Below, piece by piece: positions 8,597 through 16,858 of a stretch of 64,000 nucleotides of DNA. The translations under genes and the position numbers were made by a program. The first letter of the stretch is position 1. Each line of letters opens with the position of its first letter. The notes below the pieces were generated by a model that was given only the letters and a program-made list of their open reading frames with translations, was not told where the DNA came from and searched no databases. Origin of the DNA: Rhodoplanes sp963724735 (lineage in GTDB: Bacteria > Pseudomonadota > Alphaproteobacteria > Rhizobiales > Xanthobacteraceae); contig CAVRVX010000005.1 in NCBI GenBank assembly GCA_963724735.1, positions 1 to 64,000 of the forward strand. Direction: 5' to 3'.

Positions 8597-10508
8597 TCAA
8601 TCGGCTTCCACTGCAAGCCACTTCCGTATTGTCGTTTTAACCGCCGGCATCCTGGAGTTTCTACCTGCATGGCGATCGGCGAGCCACAGCCTCCATAATT
8701 CGTCGTTGTAGGGCCACTTTTGCTGCTCAATGCACCAATCCGGCGGCTCACGTTCAAGTGAGACTTTTTCTCGCTCGTCTGGCGTCAGGCACCGCGGCAC
8801 GTGAACTCTTGCTTGCTCGACCAAATCGGCAGTCGATTTTGAATACATGCCAGACGCGCACGACATTATCGGAGTTTCTCGTCGCTACACGTGTTCCTTG
8901 GCTATTAAAAGTCGCGCCTGAAACTTCATATCCATGTGTCCTGAGTATGCCAATCTCTGCTCCGGTACTCGCTTTCCACAACCGCGCCGTGGAATCAGCC
9001 GACCAGGTCAACACGTGCTCGTTGTCAGAGCTAAATTGGGCTGACCAAACCGAGCCCGCGTGCCCTTTCAATACGGCGACCGGTGTGCTCGTTACCGCAT
9101 CCCAAATCCGCGCCGTACGGTCCAGTGAGGCAGTTAAAATGCGCGTATCGTTTGCATTGAATGATGCTCCCCACAACCGCTCCTCGTGTCCTGAAGAATC
9201 AACAGCGCCGCGCCCGTGTTGGTGTCCCATAGGCAGCAGCAAATCCGCACGCCGTCCTTGTCCCTCCCAATCAGTCTTTGCTTGCAGGACCTGCGCACGG
9301 GCGCGCAGCTTCTCTCGGTTGGCATCGATCCAGGCACGTAGTCGCGGCCAGGTACGGATCAGCGCCTCGTGGGCGACTTCAACTGTCGGCCGCGCCGCGC
9401 GGTCCAATCTCGTCACCAATAGCCTCGTCCGTGGTCCGGCAAATTGCTCCACGATCTTGCGCTGCGCCGGTTCTGCGGGCATCTCCGCGCGTGCACGGGT
9501 ATCCTCCTGGCCTTCGCCGGGCGTCACCAACCGAAGGAAGAGCTGGCGCGCGGCCTGCTGATCCTCAGCCGACAGCCCGTCAAAGGTCCGCTCCGCGGTG
9601 ATCCGAATCGCTTCCCGTACTCCACCCGAACGCGCATAGGAATCACCGGTCATGGTGTTGCCTTTACGCAGCGCCCAGGTCTCCTTGAGGGCATACTGCA
9701 GGAGCGGCAGCATGCCCTCGTCCTCGCCGGCTTCATCGAGGATGCGTTGCACAAGATCGGGCGGGTCAAATGTAAGTCCGACTTTTTTCGCCGGTTCTGT
9801 AATAGTGCGCTCCAGTTCTGATCGCGGCATCGCCCCGAGCAGGACCTGTCGGGCTGGCAACAGCGATCGGATTTCCTGGTGCGCAATCAGAGGATCGTAG
9901 AAGTCGGCACGCACGGTTGCGGCCACGGTAACCAGCCCGGTTTGTGCGGCCGTCAGCAACAAGTCGATAAAGCGATTGACATCGGCGGCGTGCTGAGCGG
10001 CTCGCTCCCTATCGCTGCTGGACGCTCCCTGCGCGTAGAGTTCCTCCCACTGGTCGATATACAGCAACAGCCGGTCCGGCTTGCCTTCCGCCCGATCCAG
10101 TTCTTCACGGATCATGTGAGACAGCAACTCGGGGTCGCCGGCCCTCAGCTTCTCCGCCTCGTTGGTGATTTTTGTTGCGTATTCTGCAGCGCCCTCGTCG
10201 TCCGCGCGCGGATTGAAGGCCACCGCCAGTGCGCGCAGCGGGGCAGGCCCGGGTCGCAGAGACAGGACATTCCAGAATTGGTCGCACTCGCGGCGTAGGG
10301 CTGGCAGCAGGCCGGCATAGACCAGCGAAGACTTGCCGCTGCCGGATCGGCCCACCACCATCACGAACGGGTGGTCGCGAACTTTACGAACCAGCTGGCC
10401 GATCGGGCTGTCCGGCTCGCTCGCGCTGCCGCGGCCGAAGAAGAATGCGGCGTCCTCCTCCCGGAAGGCGTCGAGCCCGCGATAGGGGCAGATGGCTTCC
10501 TGCACCAC
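8597..10508 (-). pseudogene. STAND NTPase with WD40 repeats, truncated and frameshifted
   Basis: Starts with VVQEAICPYRGLDAFREED, the entry motif of STAND NTPases linked to WD40 repeats. Walker A is GRSGSGKS (residues 53-60) and Walker B is LLLYIDQWEE (about 147-156). Only three WD40 repeats remain; these proteins usually carry a full propeller of seven or more. At about 9225-9245 the linker (RADLLLP) runs straight into a propeller strand (LWDTNTGAALLIL) in another frame, and a one-base loss near 9185-9196 restores frame: a deletion scar. A further frameshift in a TTTT run (8837-8840) moves the ending (ADLVEQARVHVPRCLTPDER, and EPPDWCIEQQKWPYNDELWR) out of frame. The upstream TIR is in the same frame, 12 nt plus one TGA away. 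It probably was one immune-type gene, now decayed. Confidence 0.8.
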
Positions 10509-10520
10509 ATCCCCAGTGCG

Positions 10521-10949
10521 TCAGGGCGCGCCGTGGACGGCCGCCAACAGGCGCGCAAGCTCGTCGGGCGCGTCGGACACTTTTGCGACGTGAGAGAAAT
10601 CGACCCAGGTGAGGAGGTTTAAAAAATCGAACGGCCGATCGGTTCGCGGTATCGGCAGGATCACCGGTACGACCGGGAAGGCCGGATCGCGGCTCTGGCG
10701 GACTAAGGCAAGCTCGCGTTCATATTGCTGGGTATTGCCGAGCCCGCGCGGTCCGATCAGCACGATCACCGCCTTGGCAGCGCCGATGGCCTGTTCCAGC
10801 GCCCGCACCCAGGGCAGACCGGGCAAAAGCTCGCAGCGATCGAAGAATGACCTCAGCCCCTTGGCGCGCAGGACCGAATCAATCTCGGCCCCGTGCCGCC
10901 AGTCCGTACGCGAGTAACTGACGAAGACGTCATAGCTCTCGTTCGGCAC
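10521..10949 (-). CDS. TIR domain protein, N-terminal part of a TIR-STAND-WD40 gene
   Basis: Encodes about 142 residues from a GTG at 10949 (GGGA about five bases upstream; an in-frame upstream ATG gives unrelated sequence). It is a single TIR domain: YDVFVSYSRTD at the N-terminus, then FFDRCELLPGLPW and the LEQAI helix with Glu52 in the place of the catalytic Glu of NAD-cleaving TIRs. It ends HGAP-TGA; the next codons continue in the same frame into the STAND domain. The TGA could be a CGA to TGA nonsense change in a once continuous gene. Alternatively TIR and STAND are made separately, the second from GTG 10508. In known immune proteins TIR depletes NAD when the STAND/WD40 part senses infection; that role here is inferred. 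Confidence 0.75.
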   Translation of the reverse strand: MPNESYDVFVSYSRTDWRHGAEIDSVLRAKGLRSFFDRCELLPGLPWVRALEQAIGAAKAVIVLIGPRGLGNTQQYERELALVRQSRDPAFPVVPVILPIPRTDRPFDFLNLLTWVDFSHVAKVSDAPDELARLLAAVHGAP

Positions 10950-11104
10950 GGTGATCCCACTGCCAGTCACCCAAACTACCAAACGATACTCGCTCAAACC
11001 CCGGTTAGGAAGTGACTCGCGTCATAGCGGTTTTGCGACGCAAGAGGCCAGCGACCCAATAGTCAATCCCCAAAGCCGGCGTGAAATGCGTTCTTACAAG
11101 CGTA

Positions 11105-12231
11105 TATTAATCAGTCCATAAGTAGTTGCACATTTTTATTGACAGGGCGAATTTCGTCTGATTCTGAAGGGAGATGAAACAAGACGATGCTCGCAAGCTG
11201 GATCACGCGACGCTGGAAGAGATGCGCATGCGCGCCGTGCGCAGCGTACAGGCTGGCGAAAGTCCCGAGGTTGTCGCACGATCCATGCGGATCAACCGCC
11301 GTACGATCTATGGCTGGCTGGCGCAGTATCGGCGAGGTGGCTGGGGAGCGCTGAAAGCCAAGCCGCTTTTGGGCAGGCCGCCCAAACTGGATGCGCGCGC
11401 CTTGCAATGGATTTACAACACCATCACGCAGAAGAACCCGTTGCAACTGAAGTTCGCCTTCGCGCTGTGGACGCGTGTCATGGTGGCAAAGCTGATCAAG
11501 GATAAGTTTGGGGTCGTGGTGAGCGCCAATTCGGTTGGTCGACTGCTGGCGCAACTCGGCATCACTTGCCAGAAGCCCTTGCACCGTGCGCAGGAGCGCG
11601 ACGAGGCTGTGGTCGAGCAATGGCTTAAGAAGGACTACCCGAAGATCAAAGCCCTGGCGCAGCGAGAAAAGGCCGAGATCTTCTTTGGCGACGCCGCTCA
11701 CATGCGCTCCGATCATCATGCCGGGCGCACGTGGGGTAAGAGGGGCGCAACCCCCATCGTCGAAACCACAGGTGCGCGCCATCGCATGAGCCTGATCTCG
11801 GCGATTACCGCGCGCGGCCATATGCGGTTCATGATCAAAGACAAGGGCGGGGTGAATGCCGCGGTCTTCATCGAGTTCCTCGAGCGCCTGTTGGCCGGTG
11901 CCAAGCGCGCGATTTTCTTGATTGTCGATCGCGGCCCCGCCCACATTGCTAAGAAAACCAGAGCTTTTGTCGACAGCCAACACGGCAGACTGCGGCTGTT
12001 TTTTCTGCCGCCCTATTCGCCCGACCGCAATCCAGACGAACTGGTCTGGAAACACCTCAAGGCTGACACTGTTGGCCGCATGACAATTACCGACAAGGCC
12101 GATTTTAAAGCCAAGGTCCGCGCATCCATGCGCCAACTGCAAAACGACCCAGAAAAAATCCGGTCCTTCTACCAAAAACCATCGCTCAAATATGCCGCCT
12201 GAAAGTGCATTTACTTATGGACTGATTAATA
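11105..12231 (+). mobile_element. IS630-family insertion sequence
   Basis: Inverted ends of about 25 bp with 2 mismatches begin TTAATCAGTCCATAAGTA at 11107 and end inverted at 12229. Outside them lies a TA on each side (11105-11106 and 12230-12231), the target duplication expected for IS630. The element is about 1,123 bp with one transposase gene filling it. Ends, target site and gene are all intact, so it is probably a recent insertion. Confidence 0.88.
11174..12202 (+). CDS. IS630-family DDE transposase
   Basis: Encodes 342 residues. The N-terminal helix-turn-helix part carries RSMRINRRTIYGWLAQYRRG (about 40-60). The catalytic residues are seen in FFGDAAHMRSD (first Asp), LIVDRGPAHIAK (second Asp) and YSPDRNPDELVWKHLKAD (Glu), the classic IS630/Tc1-like order. 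A GGGAG ribosome site precedes the ATG. The stop lies 27 bases inside the right end of the element. Confidence 0.9.
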   Translation: MKQDDARKLDHATLEEMRMRAVRSVQAGESPEVVARSMRINRRTIYGWLAQYRRGGWGALKAKPLLGRPPKLDARALQWIYNTITQKNPLQLKFAFALWTRVMVAKLIKDKFGVVVSANSVGRLLAQLGITCQKPLHRAQERDEAVVEQWLKKDYPKIKALAQREKAEIFFGDAAHMRSDHHAGRTWGKRGATPIVETTGARHRMSLISAITARGHMRFMIKDKGGVNAAVFIEFLERLLAGAKRAIFLIVDRGPAHIAKKTRAFVDSQHGRLRLFFLPPYSPDRNPDELVWKHLKADTVGRMTITDKADFKAKVRASMRQLQNDPEKIRSFYQKPSLKYAA

Positions 12232-12349
12232 ATTCGTTTATGCGCACCATCGTGCCACCGGATGAAGGCTCATACTCATATGACGGGATGGGCTGCACGA
12301 ACCCGGACGCAGTGACTCAGATAGCCAATGGGCTCAGCACCACCACCCG

Positions 12350-12542
12350 CCTTGAGCTCCTGCGCCTGGCGCCTGAGTTCGCTGACTTCGCTGCTGGTTG
12401 CAGCACGCGCCGTGTCGCTGGCAAGCCGCCGCTTGCCCGCCTCCAGGAACTCCTTCGACCAGCTGTAATACAGGCTCTCGGCAATGCCCTCGCGGCGGCA
12501 CAGCTCGGCGATCGAGCATTCGCCGCGCTGGCCGTCAAGGAC
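12350..12542 (-). pseudogene. IS3-family OrfA remnant
   Basis: The minus strand reads VLDGQRGECSIAELCRREGI and continues ESLYYSWSKEFLEAGKRRLA, the helix-turn-helix and following helix of IS3-type OrfA proteins. The flanks on both sides degenerate: the start is lost and the sequence after ELRRQAQELK shifts frame. No OrfB follows. It is cut off from its own end by the IS630 insertion a little over 100 bases away. Confidence 0.7.
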
Positions 12543-12677
12543 ACTGCAAGCCACGGACGAGCCCCTGTCGCACCCGAGGCTGTGTGTGGCGGTCGCGACA
12601 GGTTTGCCGGCAACGTGCGCAAGCAGATTTTCAACTCGCGTTCGTTCAACTGCTCGACGACTGCACCTTCGCCGATC

Positions 12678-12904
12678 GGCGTTCCTCACATCGACTTTGG
12701 AGAGGGAGTTGTAGCCGTCGTCACGCCTAAGCCAGGAGCGAGCCTGGAAGAGAAGGCCATCCAGGCGGCGCTTTCAAACGAACTGGCCAAATTCAAGCAG
12801 CCCTAAGCGCGTCATTATCACGACCGAACTCCCGCGCAACGCGATGGGCACGGTCCAAAAAAAACAAGCTGCGCGATCGATACGCCAACGCCTTTGTGGG
12901 ATGA
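12678..12904 (+). pseudogene. malonyl-CoA synthetase (matB-like) 3' remnant
   Basis: Three pieces in shifting frames match the C-terminal end of AMP-forming malonyl-CoA synthetases. They are GVPHIDFGEGVVAVVTPKPG, then after one extra base at about 12805 KRVIITTELPRNAMGTVQK, then after the A-run at about 12856-12863 NKLRDRYANAF with a stop at 12902. In intact MatB this region carries the mobile C-terminal lid and the catalytic Lys in the AMGKVQK motif (here AMGTVQK). About nine tenths of the gene is missing, so it is dead. No other part of a malonate pathway is in the window. Confidence 0.7.
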
Positions 12905-13331
12905 ACCATTAACCGGATGTGATGACCTGGCCACTCCCACAGCGAGACTGTCGCAACTGTCAGCAAAGCGCGGCGTAGACCCGCTGCCGCGGATATCAAA
13001 TCGATTGTCGATGATGCTACCGGAGGCTTAGAAGCGCGGGCAAAGGACAGCTGTGGGTCACGTGTGGACGGCACCCTGGCAAGGACTTTCTGACGTTTTT
13101 GCAGCATTGGTCGGGGTGCGGTCACGTGTCCAGATCCGTAATGCATCTGGATTGAAAAGCTGCCTCCATGCGGTGGCATCGGGGTGAGTTCGTCGAAGGC
13201 TGGGCAGGAGATGCCCGCCGATAAAAACCGGTCCGCGGAGCGCAGCGCATTGGGCCGTCCGGAAGGTCATCGACAAGGGCGCGCCCGAGCTGCAGCGGGC
13301 GGTCGAGCAGAGCCACAGTGAAGATTCGCCG
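12905..13331. other. gap with eroded sequence
   Basis: Apart from the ParB-like remnant at 13245-13320, nothing recognisable was found between the matB remnant and the small membrane protein gene. Open frames on the minus strand here lack any motif. Confidence 0.45.
13245..13320 (+). pseudogene. ParB-like protein remnant
   Basis: The plus strand reads AVRKVIDKGAPELQRAVEQS. This matches the helical segment (KGAPELQRAVEQG.VSVSAAA) found after the helix-turn-helix of ParB-like plasmid/phage regulators. It breaks off right after this motif. A second piece of the same kind of protein lies at 13723-13872 on the other strand and a third at 16035-16350. Confidence 0.5.
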
Positions 13332-13493
13332 TCAGTCCGCGATCGACGGGTTTAGCCACAAGCCTGTCAAACAAAACCAAGCAAGTGCGGTTAAGACGCC
13401 AGCAATCGTCGGAATATCGAGGGGATCGCTCCACCACACGATTGCCGCGATCCACACGACGCAGAAGATGATCGCAAACACGCGAAGAGACAT
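13332..13493 (-). CDS. 53-residue two-helix membrane protein
   Basis: From ATG 13493 the minus strand encodes MSLRVFAIIFCVVWIAAIVW, then WSDPLDIPT, then a second hydrophobic helix (IAGVLTALAWFCLTGLWL) and the end NPSIAD. GGAG lies eight bases upstream of the start. Two membrane helices joined by a short polar turn, and clean codon structure in one frame, argue for a real gene. No family was recognised. Confidence 0.55.
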   Translation of the reverse strand: MSLRVFAIIFCVVWIAAIVWWSDPLDIPTIAGVLTALAWFCLTGLWLNPSIAD

Positions 13494-13722
13494 AGCTGTG
13501 GCTCCAGCTTCCGAGCAGCAAGGCCAAAATTCACAGGATACCAGATCGTTAACAGATTATGATTAACGCCGGGTTAAGAGCGAACAGATCGAGGCCCGGG
13601 TGCGCAGTGAAGGCGGCAATATCCTTGCCGAACTGGGCTCGATGTTCAGGGCGGCTGCGGAGCCCTTTGCCGGGCTCTTCGGCGTCAATCGGATTTACGT
13701 CGAGCAAGCCAGCGCGCGCTTC

Positions 13723-13872
13723 TCAAGAAAAGCCTGGCGCAAAAACCCGCCGAGCTTCCCCGGCGGGCAGCGGGTTGAAGCGCGCGCCGAGCGCCGCCAT
13801 CGCGCGCTGACCCACTGAGAGACTGCACTGCTTGACATTCAGCGAGACGACATAGGCAATCGAGGCGAGCAT
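13723..13872 (-). pseudogene. ParB-like protein N-terminal remnant
   Basis: The minus strand reads VVSLNVKQCSLSVGQRAMAA, corresponding to the 'SLN..RRHLT..QRAM.AA' segment of ParB-like plasmid and phage regulators. It then runs into the terminator hairpin at 13741-13767 and stops. The rest of the protein is missing. Confidence 0.45.
13741..13767 (-). terminator. rho-independent terminator, leftward
   Basis: Read on the minus strand: stem CCCGCCG / CGGCGGG (13767-13761 and 13752-13746) with an eight-base loop, followed by TTTTT (13745-13741). This is a textbook intrinsic terminator. It now follows only a gene remnant, so it probably outlived the gene it served. Confidence 0.75.
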
Positions 13873-13930
13873 GGTCGGCTTTGCACCGCGTTTTCCCCAC
13901 GTTAATGCGCAGTCTGATAGGAGACATCAC

Positions 13931-14131
13931 ATGCGCCACCTCGATGCTGAAATTATAGTTCAACCGCTGCGGGGCGGGCTGCGCCTGCGCCTCGTTTGTG
14001 CCACCGGCGAAAAGTTTTACATTGACTTACCGCGCGATCGTGCTGGCGCTCTTCTCGAAGCCATAGACCGCGCGATGGCGCCGGAGCCTCAAACATTTGG
14101 TGTTCTGCCGATCGATCCACCGGGTGACTGA
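13931..14131 (+). CDS. small cytoplasmic protein, unknown function
   Basis: Encodes 66 residues from ATG 13931, with AGGAGA seven bases upstream, a very good ribosome binding site. The sequence (MRHLDAEIIVQPLRGG, then LRLRLVCATGEKFYIDLPR and a helical tail ending LPIDPPGD) suggests a small beta-rich fold with a short helix. No signal peptide or membrane segment. It is one of few apparently intact non-transposon genes in this part of the island. No family recognised. Confidence 0.55.
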   Translation: MRHLDAEIIVQPLRGGLRLRLVCATGEKFYIDLPRDRAGALLEAIDRAMAPEPQTFGVLPIDPPGD

Positions 14132-14485
14132 AGTGCAAGAGCACGGAAGGGGCGCGGCGCGGCCCTGACACGAGGCCCCGGCCGTCCCGCGGCCCCTGCG
14201 AAGCAGTCCAGCGGGAGCGCGGACGACCCGCTAACCACCTCGCGAGCTGCGCCTGTTCGATATTGCGGATGGACCACGGCCGGGCCGGACGATGACCCAG
14301 CGGACGCTAATTGTGAGTAAGGTGCGAGCGTCGGCTCGGGCGGCGATGGACCCGCATGATCGCGTCAAAGTAGCTTTCGGGAACCTCGATTAATTCGATT
14401 TTTACGACCGCTATGAGCGGACTCTGCTGATCCCGGAGGCTAGAGTTTCGCGGCCGATTGTTCACCGGAACGGAGGCGGGCCCGC
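14132..14485. other. gap between a small gene and an IS5 element
   Basis: No gene recognised. The part from about 14390 probably includes one end of the IS5-like element whose transposase ends at 14486, but I could not match it with a partner beyond 15523. A short palindrome (CCGCTATGAGCGG) lies near 14408. Confidence 0.4.
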
Positions 14486-15523
14486 TCATGCAGTGGCCAT
14501 CCGCGCGAGCGTCGCCAAGCGGCGAATGTTGTAGACGAAGTTTTGCAGGCCGATCTTGAGGCGCGCCCGGACGATTCCGATGGTGCGCACGACACGGCCG
14601 CCGGGCGCCGTCTCCTGCGCACCGAACACGTGTTCGATGCGCGCGCGGATGCGGCTCTTCGCCCGGTTCGCCGCCGCCTTGGCCTTCGACAGCGGATGAC
14701 CGCGCGTCGCGCGGACATGAATGCGACTGCGGAAGCCTTGTGCCGTCAGCCGCGCCTCTGCCGCCGCGGAGCGATAGGCGCTGTCGCCGAACACGTCCCG
14801 TGAGGTGTTGCCCCGGCGGAGAAGCCCGTCCAACTGGCGGCTGTCGTGCTCGGCCGCGTCCGTCGCCGCATAGCGCCGGATCAGCTTGTGAGTGCGGTCG
14901 ACATTCACATGATTTTTGTAACCAAAGAAGCTCTTGCCGTGCTTCTTGGTCCAGCGTGCGTCTTTGTCCTTCTGACGGTTCTTGGCCGGCTTTTCCTCCC
15001 ACGCCGGAGGCGTCTCGCCGCGCTTGAGCACCTCGTTCTCCTCACGCGTGTTGCGCGGCTTCGGCGCCGGCACAATGCTCGCGTCTACCATCTGCCCGCC
15101 GCGTGCAATGTAGCCCTTGGCGTTGAGCTGTCGGTCAAACTGGTCAAACAGCTTGTCGATCAGCCCGGCCTGCGCCAGTTTCTCGCGGAATAGCCATAGG
15201 GTCGTGCCGTCCGGGATGCCATCCTCAAAGCCAAGCCCGAGAAACCGCGTGAACGACAGCCGGTCGCGCACCTGATACTCGATCTGCTCATCCGACAGAT
15301 TGTACAACGCCTGCAGGACTAGCATGCGGAACACAACAAGCGCGTCGAGCGGCTTGCGACCGGCCTTGCTCTTCTTCGCCTCCTCCGGCGTCAGCACGAC
15401 CGCCTCGATGTCGGCGCGGAAACTCTCCCACGGAACCAGCCCTCCGATCGTCTCCAGCGGATCGCCCTTCTCCAACAACGCCGCCAACCGCCGCTCAGCG
15501 TCAAAAAACCCCAATTGTCCCAT
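14486..15523 (-). CDS. IS5-family transposase
   Basis: Encodes 345 residues from ATG 15523 (MGQLGFFDAERRLAALL, GGAG 11 bases upstream; a longer in-frame start at 15586 adds unrelated residues). Seen are the N-terminal DUF772-type part (PDGTTLWLFREKL), QMVDASIVPAP (first Asp), DVFGDSAYRS (second Asp) and RARIEHVFGAQ (Glu), completing a DDE set. The frame is intact, so the enzyme could be active. Terminal inverted repeats were not resolved. Confidence 0.85.
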   Translation of the reverse strand: MGQLGFFDAERRLAALLEKGDPLETIGGLVPWESFRADIEAVVLTPEEAKKSKAGRKPLDALVVFRMLVLQALYNLSDEQIEYQVRDRLSFTRFLGLGFEDGIPDGTTLWLFREKLAQAGLIDKLFDQFDRQLNAKGYIARGGQMVDASIVPAPKPRNTREENEVLKRGETPPAWEEKPAKNRQKDKDARWTKKHGKSFFGYKNHVNVDRTHKLIRRYAATDAAEHDSRQLDGLLRRGNTSRDVFGDSAYRSAAAEARLTAQGFRSRIHVRATRGHPLSKAKAAANRAKSRIRARIEHVFGAQETAPGGRVVRTIGIVRARLKIGLQNFVYNIRRLATLARMATA

Positions 15524-16034
15524 CGTCTCGCTCCGCGGAATCAACTCGCGCCAACGAGAATTCGCACAGCACACGACCGCAGCCAATTATTCGAAGTCCC
15601 CTTACGCTTGACGAGGCGTGACCTGAACCCAGCCGATGAGCGATCCTCAAGTGAAATCGAGCGACAAACAACAATGAAGAAGGTGACGAAAGCCCCTGAA
15701 ATCGCACAAGCCCCGAACTAGCGCGCGGTAGCGCATATGGAGCGATGCGGGGCGAGGAGCTTCGTGGGCTTCGCCTTGCGAACCCGATCGTCCTTGAGGG
15801 CTAATTCATCTGGTTGAATTGGCTTGCGACCAGCTCAGTGGCACGCTCGGAAATTAGCGGTCACGGCACTCGCCTCCAAGCTCAAGCCCCACCCCGCATT
15901 GTGATCGCCGGCCCCGGCACCATTGCTCGCTGGGGCCTTTAATTTTTGTTCAGATAGGCGAACCAGTGACTTCGTTGACCCGCTGGTCTCCGCGGTTTCC
16001 GCCCGCGACCGATCGGCTCAGCGATCCCTGAGCC
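15524..16034. other. gap without genes
   Basis: Nothing protein-like found apart from very short frames. A probable rho-independent terminator lies at 15910-15947. The right end of the IS5-like element must lie just after 15523. Confidence 0.45.
15910..15947 (+). terminator. candidate rho-independent terminator
   Basis: GGCCCC (15910-15915) pairs with GGGGCC (15932-15937) over a 16-base loop, followed directly by TTTAATTTTT. The short stem and long loop make it weaker than the one at 13741-13767. Confidence 0.45.
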
Positions 16035-16350
16035 GTGCGGGCCGACCTGACGCCAGCTCAACGCGAGGCGCTGATTACGCGCCGGAAAGAGCTGTACGAG
16101 CTGAAGAACCCGGAGACGAAGTCGAGCACTCCGCGGGGCGGAGGCCGTCGTAAGGCGAATGGTCGCCAAAATGGCGACCAAAAGGCCGACCGCTTCACCA
16201 AGGAAGTCTCCAAGCTCACGGGCAAGTCGGAGTGGTCGGTTCAACGGTCGGCACGGCGTCCCCGAGGTTGCCGCGGCGGTCGATGCCGGCAAGGTCAAGG
16301 TCGGCGCGGCGGCTGACTTCGTGAAGCAGCCCCAAACCCAACTTAGTTGC
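16035..16350 (+). pseudogene. ParB-like regulator remnant, frameshifted
   Basis: The first frame reads RADLTPAQREALITRRKELY and later RFTKEVSKLTGKSEWSVQR, the order found in ParB-like plasmid/phage proteins (N-terminal helix block, then a helix-turn-helix). A shift near 16235 moves the continuation VPEVAAAVDAGKVKVGAAAD into the next frame; this is the same segment type as the remnant at 13245-13320. The gene then stops far short of family length. Confidence 0.55.
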
Positions 16351-16492
16351 GACCCGTCTTTAAGGAAAACCTTTAACAAACGATCAACCAAGAACAGCGA
16401 TTAGGCTTGAGTGTGCCCTACGGTGAGTTTTGACTGACCCCTCGGCGCTTCACTGCGCCGGGAGTTTTGTCAAGAACAGGCGTAGGACGACA

Positions 16493-16858
16493 ATGCGCAG
16501 GCTTGCACGCAAGACACCCGTATTGCTGGGTCTATTTGCCAGCGTAGCTCTCGCAGGATGCGGTTCGACCGAGCGTCTTGGCGAAGCCAGCGCCGAGAGC
16601 TTCTCCGCCGAACCTGAGCCAAGGCCGGCACAGAGCATTCCGCCGAAAACCAAGCTCTCAGGGAAGGCAACGAAGCTGGCTCACAAGCCGCAGCGCTTGA
16701 GGCATGCGACCGCGATCAAGCCGCAGAGCCTTGATCCGGTCACGCCCGCAGAGCCGAAACCGGCCGAGCCGCTGCCCGCTCGCTCCCAAGCAGACCCTGG
16801 GGTCCAGCTTCGAACCCTGTGGCCGGAGCCTCCGACCGCAGGAAGCTTCTCGCGCTGA
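16493..16858 (+). CDS. small lipoprotein, paralogue of 812-1219
   Basis: Encodes 121 residues from ATG 16493 (AGGA seven bases upstream; an upstream in-frame ATG at 16430 would spoil the signal peptide). The signal peptide MRRLARKTPVLLGLFASVAL ends in the lipobox ALAGC, so Cys should be lipidated. The mature part is Pro/Lys/Glu-rich and ends in WPEPPTAGSFSR, matching the end of the lipoprotein at 812-1219. Both also share KPQR.R in mid-sequence. DNA around both stops is nearly identical (TTCTC.CGCT.AGCGAT). It is probably an exported, membrane-anchored spacer-like protein of unknown role. Confidence 0.7.
   Translation: MRRLARKTPVLLGLFASVALAGCGSTERLGEASAESFSAEPEPRPAQSIPPKTKLSGKATKLAHKPQRLRHATAIKPQSLDPVTPAEPKPAEPLPARSQADPGVQLRTLWPEPPTAGSFSR

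Noticed and set aside
10500..10530. TGA read as selenocysteine or programmed readthrough between TIR and STAND
   Set aside because: No SECIS-like hairpin was evident and the rest of the gene is damaged by frameshifts, so a plain nonsense mutation is simpler.
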